Source of the DNA: Longimicrobium sp.
GTDB taxonomy: Bacteria; Gemmatimonadota; Gemmatimonadetes; Longimicrobiales; Longimicrobiaceae
Assembly: GCA_036387335.1 (NCBI GenBank)
Contig: DASVTZ010000073.1
Location: 1-64,000 of the forward strand
DNA: 64,000 nucleotides
Direction of reading: 5' to 3'
Shown here: positions 47,264 through 55,939 of the stretch, piece after piece
Numbering within the stretch: position 1 is the stretch's first letter
Layout: each line of letters opens with the position of its first letter
Made by a program: the position numbers and the translations under genes
The notes under the pieces: model-generated
Seen by the model: the letters and a program-made list of their open reading frames with translations, nothing else
Told to the model about the DNA's origin: nothing
Database searches by the model: none

Positions 47264-48625
47264 CTACGCCGTGCGCTCGCCGACCCCGACTTCCAGCAGC
47301 CCGAACAGCTCGTCCATCACTTCGCCCAGCGGCGACCCGGCCGGCGCGAGCGCGACGGCGCGGTCGCGGAGGGCGAACGCGGCCCGCAACGCATCCTCGG
47401 GCGAGTACAGGAGCGACTCGATGGGAACGACGCCCGGCTCCTCCTCGGGCTCCGCGGGCGAGCCGCCGGGGAGCGCGGCGCGCAGGCTGCGCAGGGCGGC
47501 GCGCGCCTCCTCCACGGACGTAGCCGTGCGCAGGGCCGACGATGCCGCGTGCGCCGCGCCCGCGATGGCGCTCTTCGCGTACGTCCCCGCCAGCTCGGCC
47601 ACGTGCGAGGCCAGGGAGGCGAGCTGCCGCGCCACACGGCCGAAGCGGCGGCGTGCCTGCGGTGCACCCGCGATCAGCGCCTCCGCGCGGTCCAGGAAGC
47701 CCGTCGCCTCCATGCGGAGGAAGGCGTCCACGTCGTCCTGCAGCCCGTTCCCCTCCGCGTCCACCACGGGTGCGGTAGGGGAGGAGACGATGTGCGGCCC
47801 CGCGTCCGCGAAGAAGAGCTGGCTGATGGGGATGACCCCGGCGTCGCTCTCGTCCTCCGCTCCCTCGGCGCGGTCGCGGATCTCGCGGAAGCGGTCCAGC
47901 TCCAGCATGGTGTCCAGCGCGGCGCCGGCGCCCAGCAGGTCGGTGGCGGCGCGCAGGGCGTCGCGGGCGGCGGTCAGGAGCTCCTGCGCCTCGCCGCCCA
48001 GCGGGGTGGTGCGGGTGAAGGCGTCCGCGGCCGTGTCCTCGATCCCCTCCAGCACCTCCAGGACGGGCCCCAGCGCGCTCATCCCGGCCACGCCGCGCAC
48101 GGGGCGCATCCGGCGCAGCACCGAACGGAGCGGCTCGCGGCCCGTCGGCGCCGCCGCAAGCTCCACCAGGGCGCGGTCCATCTCGTCCACCACGCCGCCG
48201 ATCTCCCGCCGCACGAACTCCAGCATCTCCCCCTCGGGAGGCGCGCCGTCGTCCGCGCGGTGATGGGCGCCGGTGCCCTCCCAGCGCGCCTCCGCCGCGG
48301 CGGCCAGCGCCTCATCGCCAGGGCCGCCATCCGCGTGCGATGCCACGAGGCGGCGCAGGTCGGCGGCGGTGGTCTTCACCCGCTCGCCCATCGCGCCGTC
48401 CCACGCCAGCGAGCCGTCGCGGACGGAGCGCGCCGCGTCCTCAAGCCGCTCGGCCACGCGCGCCACGCCCTCCACACCGGCGATCTGCGCGCTCCCGCGA
48501 ACCCCGCGCGCCAGCCGGAAGAGCCGGTTGGCGTCCGGTGTGTCGGAGGCGGCGAGGAGGGCGTCGAGCTCGTCCAGGAAGTCGCCCGCTTCCCGGGCGA
48601 AGTACTCGCTCAGCGGCTGGGACAT
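47264..48625 (-). CDS. Degenerate Hpt-like multi-domain protein
   Basis: This 453-residue protein starts at ATG 48625. Residues 1-75 have the helical pattern of a histidine phosphotransfer domain (FLDELDALLAAS...LFRLARGVRGSAQIAGVEGVARVAERLED), but the H-x-x-K-G motif reads R40-G-V-R43-G. A second unit (LRSVLRRMRPVRGVAGMSALGPVLEVLE, 166-193) repeats the change (R174-P-V-R177-G). A third helical unit may lie at 300-370. Thus both phospho-accepting histidines are lost. It resembles the N-terminal part of CheA/ChpA-type kinases, without kinase domain. It is probably a scaffold or a regulator of a phosphorelay. Its role is unknown. Confidence 0.62.
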   Translation of the reverse strand: MSQPLSEYFAREAGDFLDELDALLAASDTPDANRLFRLARGVRGSAQIAGVEGVARVAERLEDAARSVRDGSLAWDGAMGERVKTTAADLRRLVASHADGGPGDEALAAAAEARWEGTGAHHRADDGAPPEGEMLEFVRREIGGVVDEMDRALVELAAAPTGREPLRSVLRRMRPVRGVAGMSALGPVLEVLEGIEDTAADAFTRTTPLGGEAQELLTAARDALRAATDLLGAGAALDTMLELDRFREIRDRAEGAEDESDAGVIPISQLFFADAGPHIVSSPTAPVVDAEGNGLQDDVDAFLRMEATGFLDRAEALIAGAPQARRRFGRVARQLASLASHVAELAGTYAKSAIAGAAHAASSALRTATSVEEARAALRSLRAALPGGSPAEPEEEPGVVPIESLLYSPEDALRAAFALRDRAVALAPAGSPLGEVMDELFGLLEVGVGERTA

Positions 48626-48653
48626 GGGATGGGGCCGGGGTATGGGAGGTCGG

Positions 48654-49379
48654 TCACGTGCGTGCGCGGCGGAGGATCTCGGCCATCTCGCGCGTGGCCC
48701 GCTCGATCCCCACCAGCACCGCGCGCGACACGATGGAGTGCCCGATGTTCAGCTCTTCGATCTCGGCGATGGCGGCCACCGGCGTCACGTTCTCGGAGGT
48801 GAGCCCGTGCCCGGCGTGCACTGCCAGCCCGGCTGAGCGAGCCAGCGCCGCCGCGCTCGCCAGCCGCGCGAGCTGGCAGGCTCGCTCGGCGCCGCGGGCG
48901 TTCGCGTACTCGCCCGTGTGCAGTTCCACCGCGTCGGCGCCCAGATCCGCGCTTGTACGTACGGCGTCTTCGTCTGGATCGATGAAGAGCGAGGTGCGCG
49001 ACCCGGCGTTTCTCAGCCGGTCGAGCGCGGCGCCGATCTCGCGGCGCGCCTCCTCCGTGCCCAGCGCGAGCCCGCCCTCGGTGGTGATCTCCTGGCGTCG
49101 CTCGGGGACCAGCGTGATCTGCATCGGCCGCCACTCCTCCGCCAGCGCGAGCACGTCCGACGCCGCCGCGAGCTCCAGGTTCACGCCCGTGCGCGACGTC
49201 TCCAGCAGCAGGCGGACGTCGCGGTCCTGGATGTGGCGCCGGTCTTCGCGCAGGTGCACGGTGATGCCGTCCGCGCCGCCCAGCTCGCACAGGACCGCGG
49301 CTCGCACCGGGTCCGGTTCGTCGGTGCCACGCGCCTGGCGCACGGTGGCGATGTGGTCGACGTTGACGTACAGCCTCAT
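48654..49379 (-). CDS. pdxJ: Pyridoxine 5'-phosphate synthase
   Basis: This 241-residue protein starts at ATG 49379. PdxJ features are [103 protein letters not shown] and [36 protein letters not shown]. It joins 1-deoxyxylulose 5-phosphate and 3-amino-2-oxopropyl phosphate to give pyridoxine phosphate. Length is as expected. The longer upstream frame reads into a tandem repeat and is rejected. Confidence 0.95.
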   Translation of the reverse strand: MRLYVNVDHIATVRQARGTDEPDPVRAAVLCELGGADGITVHLREDRRHIQDRDVRLLLETSRTGVNLELAAASDVLALAEEWRPMQITLVPERRQEITTEGGLALGTEEARREIGAALDRLRNAGSRTSLFIDPDEDAVRTSADLGADAVELHTGEYANARGAERACQLARLASAAALARSAGLAVHAGHGLTSENVTPVAAIAEIEELNIGHSIVSRAVLVGIERATREMAEILRRART

Positions 49380-49395
49380 GCGGGGAGGGGTGCGG

Positions 49396-49452
49396 GAGTG
49401 CGTGAGTGCGTGAGTGCGTTGAACTGAGTGCCCAGTGCCGAGTGCCAAGTGC
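49396..49452. repeat. Tandem AGTGC microrepeat
   Basis: GTGCGTGA is repeated three times, followed by AGTGCC variants (AGTGCCCAGTGCCGAGTGCC then AAGTGC). It lies in the 70-base gap between pdxJ and the DUF2520 gene. It is probably a simple repeat. Slippage here could vary between strains. Confidence 0.7.
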
Positions 49453-50340
49453 TCAGTCGTGAGCCCGCCCGGCGTCGTCCAGCAGCGCGGCGACGCGGGC
49501 GGCGGCCTCGGGCGGGAGGCCGGCGTCCTGTGCGAGCGACAGGGCCTCGCGGGCGAGGAGGGAATATAGCGGCCGGTCCGCGCCGGACAACCGCGACAGG
49601 TGCAGCCGCACCGTCTCCGCGTCGCCGCGCGCTACGGGGCCGGTGAGCGCGGCGGACGGGCCGCATGAAGCCACGTTCTCGATCGCGCCCCCGGCGAGGG
49701 CGGCAAGCGCGGTCCGCGCCTCCTCCGGCGGGACTCCGGCCTCCGCCATCAGGCGCTCCGCCACGCCCAGCAGCACCACGGCGTAGTTGGCCGCGAAGAC
49801 CGCCGCCGCGTGGTAGAGCGGCTTGCCATCGGAGGGCACGATCAGCACGCGCCCGCCGCACGCGAGCACGATGCGCTCGGCCAGCCCACGCGCGTCGCCC
49901 TCCCCCTCCACGCCAAAGGTGGCGCCGCGCAGGCGGTCCGCTCCCGCCACCGGATCTGCGATCGCCGCCAGCGCGTGCATCCCGCCTACAGGGTGCCCCC
50001 GCTCGGCCAGCGGCGCCAGCGCATCCACCGACAATGCGCCGCTCGCGTGCAGCACGGGGACAGTCCGCGCCAACGAAAGATCCGCCAGCGCCGCGGCGAC
50101 ATCGGGAATCGACGCATCGGGAACGGCCAGCAAGATCCCAGCGAGATCGCCAGGCGGAACCTCCAGCCCCGCGCGGTACGACGCGGGCGGCGGATCGCAG
50201 TCGAACAACGGATGCGGCGGCGGATCGGCGCGGCGCCCGGAGTAGGCCAACGACGCAAAGGCGCCGGAACGGTGCAGGACGAGCCCGAGGGCCAGCCCCA
50301 ACCGTCCGGCGCCGACGATCCAGAGCCGTTCTGCGCTCAA
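49453..50340 (-). CDS. DUF2520/Rossmann-like oxidoreductase-like protein
   Basis: This 295-residue protein starts at TTG 50340, overlapping the HflX stop as TTGA. It has an N-terminal NAD(P)-binding loop ([21 protein letters not shown]) and the family block [34 protein letters not shown] with the conserved H-x-S-G and G-x-x-H-P. A helical C-terminal half ([26 protein letters not shown]) follows. It resembles pantoate dehydrogenase/ketopantoate-reductase-like proteins with unknown substrate. Coupling to hflX has no obvious functional meaning. Its TTG start is rare for the window but occurs also in rarA. Confidence 0.8.
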   Translation of the reverse strand: MSAERLWIVGAGRLGLALGLVLHRSGAFASLAYSGRRADPPPHPLFDCDPPPASYRAGLEVPPGDLAGILLAVPDASIPDVAAALADLSLARTVPVLHASGALSVDALAPLAERGHPVGGMHALAAIADPVAGADRLRGATFGVEGEGDARGLAERIVLACGGRVLIVPSDGKPLYHAAAVFAANYAVVLLGVAERLMAEAGVPPEEARTALAALAGGAIENVASCGPSAALTGPVARGDAETVRLHLSRLSGADRPLYSLLAREALSLAQDAGLPPEAAARVAALLDDAGRAHD

Positions 50341-51584
50341 CCGTCGCCGTACACGCGCACGCCGCGGCTGCGCAGCCGCCCCAGCGTGGCGACTGGCACG
50401 CGGGCGCGGAGGCGGACCTCGGTGCCCTTGTCCTCGCGCTCCAGCACCTCGCCCTCGCGGTACACCTCCGCCAGCAGCCCGCCCTGCGACGACGGCAGGG
50501 TGAGCCACACGTCCGGGCGCAGCCGCTTCACCTCGTCGTTGAGTAGCTTGGAGAGCGGCTCGAGCTTCCCTTCCTCCACCGTCGAGACGAAGATGGCCGG
50601 CGGCGCGTCGGGGCCCTGCACGCGCGCGCGGAGTCCTTCCTCCTCGTCGTGCGTCAGCCGGTCCACCTTGTTGAAGACGAGCACCGTCGGGTGGTCGGCC
50701 AGGCCGAGGCTCGCGAGCACCTCTTCCACCACGATGCGCTGCTCCTCCCACGCGTGGTGCGACGAATCGATGACGTGCAGCAGCACGTCCGACTCACGCG
50801 CCTCCTCCAGCGTGGCGCGGAACGACGCGACCAGGTGGTGCGGCAGCTTGCGGATGAAGCCGACCGTGTCCGTCACCAGCGCCACCGCCCCCTCGCCCGC
50901 GTCCACGGTGCGCGTGGTGGGGTCGAGCGTGGCGAAGAGGCGGTCCTCCACGAACACCTCCGTCCCGGACAGCTTGCGCAGGATCGACGACTTGCCTGCG
51001 TTGGTATAGCCGACCAGCGCGGCGCGGAGCTGCCCCGTGCGCCCTTTGCGCTGCGTGGCGCGGGTGCGGGCCACGCGCTCCAGCTCGTCCTTGAGGCGGA
51101 CGATGCGGTGGTCGATCATCCGGCGGTCCGTCTCCAGCTGCGTTTCGCCGGGCCCGCGCATGCCCACGCCGCCGCGCACGCGCGAAAGGTGGCTCCACAT
51201 CCGCGTGAGGCGCGGGCGCAGGTACTGGAGCTGCGCCAGCTCCACCTGCGCGCGAGCTTCGGCGCTGCGGGCGCGCGTGGCGAAGATGTCCAGGATCAGC
51301 TCCGCGCGGTCCATCAGGCGCGTCCCCACCAGCTTCTCCAGGTTGCGCCCCTGCGCCGGCGAGAGCTCGTCGTCGAAGATGATCAGCGTGGCGCCCTCCG
51401 CCTCCACCTGCATCTTCAGCTCCTCCGCCTTCCCCTCGCCGATGTAGAACTTGGGGTGGGGCGAGTCCAGCCGCTGGATCATCGACCCGACCACGTCCAC
51501 CCCCGCCGTGTCCGACAGGCGCTCCAATTCCTCCAGGTGCTCCTCGGTAACCTGCGCCGTCTCGGACTTCGACGGCGCCCCCAC
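50337..51584 (-). CDS. hflX: GTPase HflX
   Basis: This 415-residue protein is readable from GTG 51584. It has the HflX N-terminal domain (LERLSDTAGVDVVGSMIQRLDSPHPKFYIGEGKAEEL, FDDELSPAQGRNLEKL), the glycine motif GGVGMRGPGETQLETDRR and the GTPase boxes GYTNAGKSS (G1), DTVGF (G3) and NKVD (G4). HflX splits stalled ribosomes. The usual first strand (ERAILVG) lies upstream of 51584 in the same frame without ATG/GTG. An ATG at 51649 with a suitable start (Met-Glu-Thr) is in a different frame, so an N-terminal frameshift or a rare start codon must be considered. Another in-frame non-AUG start is possible. Confidence 0.9.
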   Translation of the reverse strand: MGAPSKSETAQVTEEHLEELERLSDTAGVDVVGSMIQRLDSPHPKFYIGEGKAEELKMQVEAEGATLIIFDDELSPAQGRNLEKLVGTRLMDRAELILDIFATRARSAEARAQVELAQLQYLRPRLTRMWSHLSRVRGGVGMRGPGETQLETDRRMIDHRIVRLKDELERVARTRATQRKGRTGQLRAALVGYTNAGKSSILRKLSGTEVFVEDRLFATLDPTTRTVDAGEGAVALVTDTVGFIRKLPHHLVASFRATLEEARESDVLLHVIDSSHHAWEEQRIVVEEVLASLGLADHPTVLVFNKVDRLTHDEEEGLRARVQGPDAPPAIFVSTVEEGKLEPLSKLLNDEVKRLRPDVWLTLPSSQGGLLAEVYREGEVLEREDKGTEVRLRARVPVATLGRLRSRGVRVYGDG

Positions 51585-51709
51585 GAGGATCGCCCGCTCC
51601 CGCGGGACTGCCAGCTCGATCAGCTTGTTAGAGATGGTTGCGTCTCCATGTGTGTCTTTCGCGGCGTAGGCCGAAGTGCCTCATTAGCCGCATACTGCGC
51701 GCCGCCCCG

Positions 51710-51889
51710 TCACTCCACGCAGGCTACGGGGTCGGCGTCCTCCATGAGCATCGCGACGACCTCCTCGATGTTCCGGCGAAGCTCCTCCACCGTTCCGCCC
51801 TGCGCGTGCGCTCCGGCGAACCCCGGAATGTAGCCGACGTACAGGCCGGTCACGGCGCACCGCTCGATCACCAGATTAGAAGCATCCAT
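51710..51889 (-). CDS. Short HicB-like antitoxin protein
   Basis: This 59-residue frame starts at ATG 51889. LVIERCAVTGLYVGYIPGFAGAHAQGGTVEELRRNIEEVVAMLME gives the strand-strand-helix of the HicB/UPF0150 domain, with G-x-x-V/A-G-x-x-P-x-L-G-A-x-A-x-G-x-T-x-x-E-L. No DNA-binding tail is present and no HicA toxin gene is beside it. It is 15 bases downstream of the next HicB-like gene. Confidence 0.72.
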   Translation of the reverse strand: MDASNLVIERCAVTGLYVGYIPGFAGAHAQGGTVEELRRNIEEVVAMLMEDADPVACVE

Positions 51890-51904
51890 CGATCCACCGC
51901 CTGT

Positions 51905-52120
51905 TCACGCGAACATCAGCCGGCGGCCCTTCGGCTCCGGGATGGGGTCGCCGAACTCCTTGGCCGTGTCGAGCCACAGGTCGATGGCCTCCTCCGCGTT
52001 GCTCAGAGCCTCCGCGCGCGTGCCGCCGTGCGCCATGCATCCCGCCAGCTCCGGCACCTCCGCAATGAACGCGGCATCCTCGGCACCCCAGTAGATGATG
52101 ACCTCATACCGACTTGTCAT
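51905..52120 (-). CDS. HicB-like antitoxin protein
   Basis: This 71-residue frame starts at ATG 52120, overlapping the previous stop (ATGA). It reads YEVIIYWGAEDAAFIAEVPELAGCMAHGGTRAEALSNAEEAIDLWLDTA, the full HicB core (F-I-A-x-V-P-E-L-x-G-C-x-A-H-G-x-T). The tail GDPIPEPKGRR is the usual HicB ending. Without a neighbouring HicA it may act alone or with a toxin elsewhere. Confidence 0.85.
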   Translation of the reverse strand: MTSRYEVIIYWGAEDAAFIAEVPELAGCMAHGGTRAEALSNAEEAIDLWLDTAKEFGDPIPEPKGRRLMFA

Positions 52121-52344
52121 CCTTCTCTCCTGAGCCCGTGCTGCGCGGGTACTTGTTCGCCGTGCTCGAGCCGGTCGGCGACCACGGTCCGGGCGAGGTC
52201 CTCCACCGCTGCAACGGCTTCGTCTCGCGTAGCGCCGTACGCCATCACGCCTGGAAGGGCGGGAAAACTCGCGAGCCATCGACCGTCCGTCTCGCGTTCG
52301 ATCTCATCGAGAAATCCATCGCGCCTCCATGACTTCGCGTACAC
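52117..52344 (-). CDS. HicB-like antitoxin protein (first of three)
   Basis: This 75-residue frame starts at GTG 52344. It has the HicB core ERETDGRWLASFPALPGVMAYGATRDEAVAAVEDLARTVVADRLEHGE. The ending VPAQHGLRREG is short. It is immediately 3' of the ABC-F stop (52378) and starts the run of three HicB-like genes. A lone HicB gene of this size would be a solitary antitoxin or regulatory protein. Confidence 0.78.
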   Translation of the reverse strand: MYAKSWRRDGFLDEIERETDGRWLASFPALPGVMAYGATRDEAVAAVEDLARTVVADRLEHGEQVPAQHGLRREG

Positions 52345-52377
52345 TGCGCAAACGATGCCGTCCGGCGGGCACGAAGG

Positions 52378-54300
52378 CTACACCCCCGCCAGCTCCTCAC
52401 CCATCCGCTCCCAGGCCTCGTAGGCGGCGGCGAGGCTGGATTGGGCGGCGCCGAGCTCGGCGGTGAGCTTGCGGGCGCGGTCGGGATCGCTGCCGGGGGC
52501 GTAGAGCGCGGAGTCGGCGAGGACGGCCTCGATCTCGGCGATGCGCGTCTCCAGCTTGGCGATGTCGGCTTCGAGGCGCTCCATTTCGCGCTCGCGGCGG
52601 CGCTGCTCGTTCTTGGAGAGGCCGGTCGTGGTCCGGGCGGGCGTTGAGGCGGTGGCGGAGGTGGCTGCGCGGACGGCCGGCGCGGAGTCGGCGCGGCGCT
52701 TCACGTGCTCCGTCCACTCCTCGTAGCCGCCGGCGAAGTCCTCGATGCGTCCGTCTTGGAACCCCCACACGCGCGTCGCCGTGGCGGAGAGGAAGGCGCG
52801 GTCGTGGGAGATCAGGATGACGGTGCCGTCGAAGTCCTCCAGCGACTCCTCCAGCGCTTCGCGGCTTTCCAGGTCCAGGTGGTTCGTGGGCTCGTCCAGC
52901 AGGAGGAGGTTGGCGCGCTCCAGCGTGATCTTGGCGAGCGCGACGCGGGCCTGCTCGCCGCCGGAAAGGTCGCCCACGCGCGACTCGGCGTCGTCGCCGC
53001 TGAACAGGAAGCGGCCCAGGTGGCTGCGCAGCTCCTGCGTGGTGATGCGCGGCGCGACCAGGGCCACTTCCTCGCGGATCTTGTGGTCAGGGTTCAGGTG
53101 GGTGAAGTCCTGCCGGTAGTAGCCGGTGCGCACTCCCGCGCCCAGCACCACCGACCCGCGCGCCGGCTGCGCGACCCCGGCCAGCACCCTCATCAGCGTC
53201 GACTTGCCGCACCCGTTCGGGCCGATGACGGCGATGCGCTCCGTCCGCGACACCTCGCCGGAGAAGGGGGCGAAGAGGACGCGGTCGCCATACGCGCACT
53301 GCACGCCGTCCATCCGCATCACCGTGCCGCCGCTGCGCGAGGTCTCGCCGAAGCTGAGGGCCATCGCGCGCTCGTCGCCCGACACTGCGGAGACGCGGTC
53401 CATGCGGGAGAGGAGGGTGCGGCGGCTCTTGGCCTGCTTCGTCTTCTGGCCGGCCAGGTTGCGGCGGATGAAGTCCTCGGTGCGGGCGATCTGCGCCTGC
53501 TGCCGCTCGAACTGCTTCTGCTGCACCATCCGGCGCTCCTCGCGCTGGGTGAGGAACGCGTCGAAGTTGCCCGTGTAGGCGTACGCCGTCCCCTCTTCCA
53601 GGTGGAGGATGTGGTCCGCGAGCCGCTCCAGGAATACGCGATCGTGCGAGACGACGAGCACCGTGCCCGGGTAGGCGCGCAGGTACTCCTCCAACCACTC
53701 GGTGGAGCGCAGATCCAGGTGGTTGGTGGGCTCGTCCAGGAGGAGGACGTCGGGCTCGGCCAGGAGGGTCTGCACCAGCCGCAGCCGCCCCAGCTCGCCG
53801 CCGCTCAAGGCGCGGACGGGCTTGGGCCACGTGTCCTGCGGAAAGCCGAGGCCCTCCAGCGTCGCGTCCGCCCGGGCGCGCATCTCGTAGCCGCCGCGGC
53901 GCCTGAACTCGTCCATGTGCCGGTCGTACGACTGCAGGAGCCGGTCGGCTTCCGGGGATCCCGACGGGAGGCCGGCGAGGCGCTCCATGTCGTCGTGGAG
54001 GCGGCGCTCCATCGCCACGAGGTCGGCGAAGGGGGCCATCGCCGCTTCGTGGATGTTCGCGTCGCTCTGCTCGCCGCGGTTCTGGCGCATCAGAGTGAAG
54101 CGAAGCCCCGGGTGGCGCCAGATCTCGCCCTCCGTGGCCTCGTCGTCGCCCGTCATCAAGCGGAACAGGGTGGTCTTGCCCACCCCGTTGCGCCCCACGA
54201 TCCCCCAGCGCTCGCCCTGCGCGACGGTGAACGAGACGTTGCGCAGGACCCATCGGTCGCCGAACTGCTTTCCCGCGTCCTGCAGCCGCACCAGCGTCAT
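52378..54300 (-). CDS. ABC-F ATPase (Uup/EttA-like ribosome factor)
   Basis: This 640-residue protein starts at ATG 54300, overlapping the lipoprotein stop (ATGA). It has two complete nucleotide-binding domains: first GRNGVGKTT, SGGELGRLRL, LLLDEPTNHLDL; second IGPNGCGKST, SGGEQARVAL, LLLDEPTNHLDL. Between them is the ABC-F P-site-type linker with KQFERQQAQIARTEDFIRRNLAGQKTKQAKSR. The C-terminal coiled coil (NEQRRREREMERLEADIAKLETRIAEIEAVL) is Uup-like. It has no membrane segments. ABC-F proteins act on ribosomes, and Uup on DNA recombination and biogenesis. Confidence 0.93.
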   Translation of the reverse strand: MTLVRLQDAGKQFGDRWVLRNVSFTVAQGERWGIVGRNGVGKTTLFRLMTGDDEATEGEIWRHPGLRFTLMRQNRGEQSDANIHEAAMAPFADLVAMERRLHDDMERLAGLPSGSPEADRLLQSYDRHMDEFRRRGGYEMRARADATLEGLGFPQDTWPKPVRALSGGELGRLRLVQTLLAEPDVLLLDEPTNHLDLRSTEWLEEYLRAYPGTVLVVSHDRVFLERLADHILHLEEGTAYAYTGNFDAFLTQREERRMVQQKQFERQQAQIARTEDFIRRNLAGQKTKQAKSRRTLLSRMDRVSAVSGDERAMALSFGETSRSGGTVMRMDGVQCAYGDRVLFAPFSGEVSRTERIAVIGPNGCGKSTLMRVLAGVAQPARGSVVLGAGVRTGYYRQDFTHLNPDHKIREEVALVAPRITTQELRSHLGRFLFSGDDAESRVGDLSGGEQARVALAKITLERANLLLLDEPTNHLDLESREALEESLEDFDGTVILISHDRAFLSATATRVWGFQDGRIEDFAGGYEEWTEHVKRRADSAPAVRAATSATASTPARTTTGLSKNEQRRREREMERLEADIAKLETRIAEIEAVLADSALYAPGSDPDRARKLTAELGAAQSSLAAAYEAWERMGEELAGV

Positions 54301-54788
54301 CGCACGCCGCCGGAGAGCGTAAAGGTCCCCGTCTTACGGAACGGCACCTGCCGCCCGCCGAACGACGTGCGCACGTTCACGTTGCCCACCGCGCGGTACT
54401 GGAAGCTGCCGCGGCGGAGGAGCTGCTGCCCGGCGCTCCCGAGCTGGCTGAACGAGAACTCCACCGGGATCTGCACCGTGCGCGTGTCGCGTGCGCCGAT
54501 GGTGAACCGCTCCGCGTGCACGCCCTGCGCGAAGCGTGTCCACGCGCTGTCGCCCTGCGCGTCCGAGTTGCGCAGGAACAGCTCGTACTGGAGGCTGTCC
54601 GCGCGGAAGCCGACCGGGTTGGGGTTCTCGATGCGCACGTTCACCAGCACCGTTCCACCCCCCAGCCCCAGGCTGCCGAGCTGGATCCCCTCCAACTCCA
54701 CGCGCGGCTGGCGGAAGCCCGCCGTGCAGGCCGAAAGCGCCACCAGCAGCACGAGCGCGAGCGATGTCCACACTGTACGAATCTTCAT
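54297..54788 (-). CDS. LEA type 2-like lipoprotein
   Basis: This 163-residue protein starts at ATG 54788. It has a lipobox LVALSAC (Cys21). The body PRVELEGIQLGSLGLGGGTVLVNVRIENPNPVGFRADSLQYELFLRNSD and RTVQIPVEFSFSQLGS match the LEA-2/water-stress (WHy) fold. It is probably anchored in the outer membrane or facing the periplasm. Its job is unknown, perhaps desiccation protection. It is coupled to the ABC-F ATPase downstream. Confidence 0.8.
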   Translation of the reverse strand: MKIRTVWTSLALVLLVALSACTAGFRQPRVELEGIQLGSLGLGGGTVLVNVRIENPNPVGFRADSLQYELFLRNSDAQGDSAWTRFAQGVHAERFTIGARDTRTVQIPVEFSFSQLGSAGQQLLRRGSFQYRAVGNVNVRTSFGGRQVPFRKTGTFTLSGGVR

Positions 54789-54800
54789 GTCCTCTCCTGT

Positions 54801-55553
54801 TTAACGGGATGTTCCATGCAGCGAAGGTGCCCGCCGCCACGCCTCCCACTCCTCGCCCTCCAGCGCCGTCACCGGCCCGCCGCCCTGCAGCAGGAGCCCG
54901 CGCCCGCACCACTCCGCCACAAACTCCAGGTCGTGGCTGGAGACGAGGACGGCCGCTCCGGCGCGGCAGCGCGCATCCAGCTCCCCCACCAGCCGCTCCG
55001 CCGAGGTGCGGTCGAGGCCGTTGAGAGCCTCGTCGAGCAGTAGAACCTGTGGCCCGTGGAGGAGCGCGGCGATGATCGCGGTCTTGCGCCCCATTCCCTG
55101 CGACAGCTCGCGGCAGAGCGTCCCTTCGGCGCCCGCGAGGCCCAGCAGCTCCAGGAGCCGGGCCGTTTCACCCTCCGCATCGTCCATCCCGCGGGCGGCG
55201 GCCACGAAGCGGAGCATCTCGGCCACCGTGAGCTCGCCGTACAGGAACGGGTGCTCGGGGACCACGCCCATACACCGCGCCGCGCGCACGGGGTCCGAAA
55301 ACGGGTCCGCGCCGCAGATGCGCACGCTCCCGCCGTCGGGCAGCCGGTCGCCGGTGAGGCAGCCGAGGAGGGTGCTCTTCCCCGCGCCGTTCGACCCCAG
55401 CAGCGCCACCGCCTCGCCCGGCCTCATCACGAACGAGACGCCGTCCAAGATGGGGCGCCTGCGGTAGGCCTTGCGCAGGTTTTCGACGGCCAGGGGGAGC
55501 GGGGTGGTGGTGGTGGTGGTCACGGATGTATGGGTGGCGCGGGGGGCCCTCAC
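54801..55553 (-). CDS. ABC transporter ATP-binding protein
   Basis: The frame starts at GTG 55553 or more likely GTG 55523 (after a Thr run encoded by a GGT repeat). It has Walker A LLGSNGAGKSTLL, signature LSQGMGRKTAIIAALL (degenerate for LSGGQ), Walker B VLLLDEALNGLD and H-loop VSSHDLEFV. It is a short, single-domain exporter-type ATPase of the CcmA/ABC-2 group. The membrane protein across a 386-base repeat-bearing gap (55940-57166) is the probable partner. The compound exported is unknown. Confidence 0.85.
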   Translation of the reverse strand: MRAPRATHTSVTTTTTTPLPLAVENLRKAYRRRPILDGVSFVMRPGEAVALLGSNGAGKSTLLGCLTGDRLPDGGSVRICGADPFSDPVRAARCMGVVPEHPFLYGELTVAEMLRFVAAARGMDDAEGETARLLELLGLAGAEGTLCRELSQGMGRKTAIIAALLHGPQVLLLDEALNGLDRTSAERLVGELDARCRAGAAVLVSSHDLEFVAEWCGRGLLLQGGGPVTALEGEEWEAWRRAPSLHGTSR

Positions 55554-55939
55554 CCCCGCTCGTTACACTCGCTGCCCCCTCTCCCGATAACAGGAGAGAG
55601 CTGCGCCCTCACGTTATCGAGAGAGGGGGCGTGGGTGCGGCTTGGCGGACTTTGGTGCCGCGTGGATGGCCCCCTCCCCCCGGCCCCCTCCCCCGCCTGC
55701 GGGGGCGCAGGGCGGGTGAGGGGGAGAACTGCCGTTCGCGTCGCACAGATCTGGTAAGGGCGCCATTTATCGCGCCCGCCCTTCGCCTTACCACCGCAGC
55801 GTCTCCGGTAGGGGCAGACCTGCGTGTCTGCCCACCTTTCCCCCACCGCGATCTTCGCTGCAGGTCCCGGATCTCGTAGGGGCCGCCCCACGTGGCTGCC
55901 CGTGCCCTCCCCTGCTCCGCCGCCCGCCACACGGGCGCA
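55554..55939. repeat. Cluster of intergenic inverted repeats, no gene
   Basis: This gap between an ATPase and a membrane protein holds three different palindromes. GCCCCCTCTCCCGATAAC pairs with GTTATCGAGAGAGGGGGC (about 55570-55630). The GC-rich CCCCCTCCCCCGCCTGCGGGGGC follows near 55680-55720. The pair GGGGCAGAC-CTGCGT-GTCTGCCC follows at about 55814-55837, with a related GGGGCCGCC...GGCTGCCC near 55880. They look like parts of interspersed repeat families. No coding frame is credible. Confidence 0.6.
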
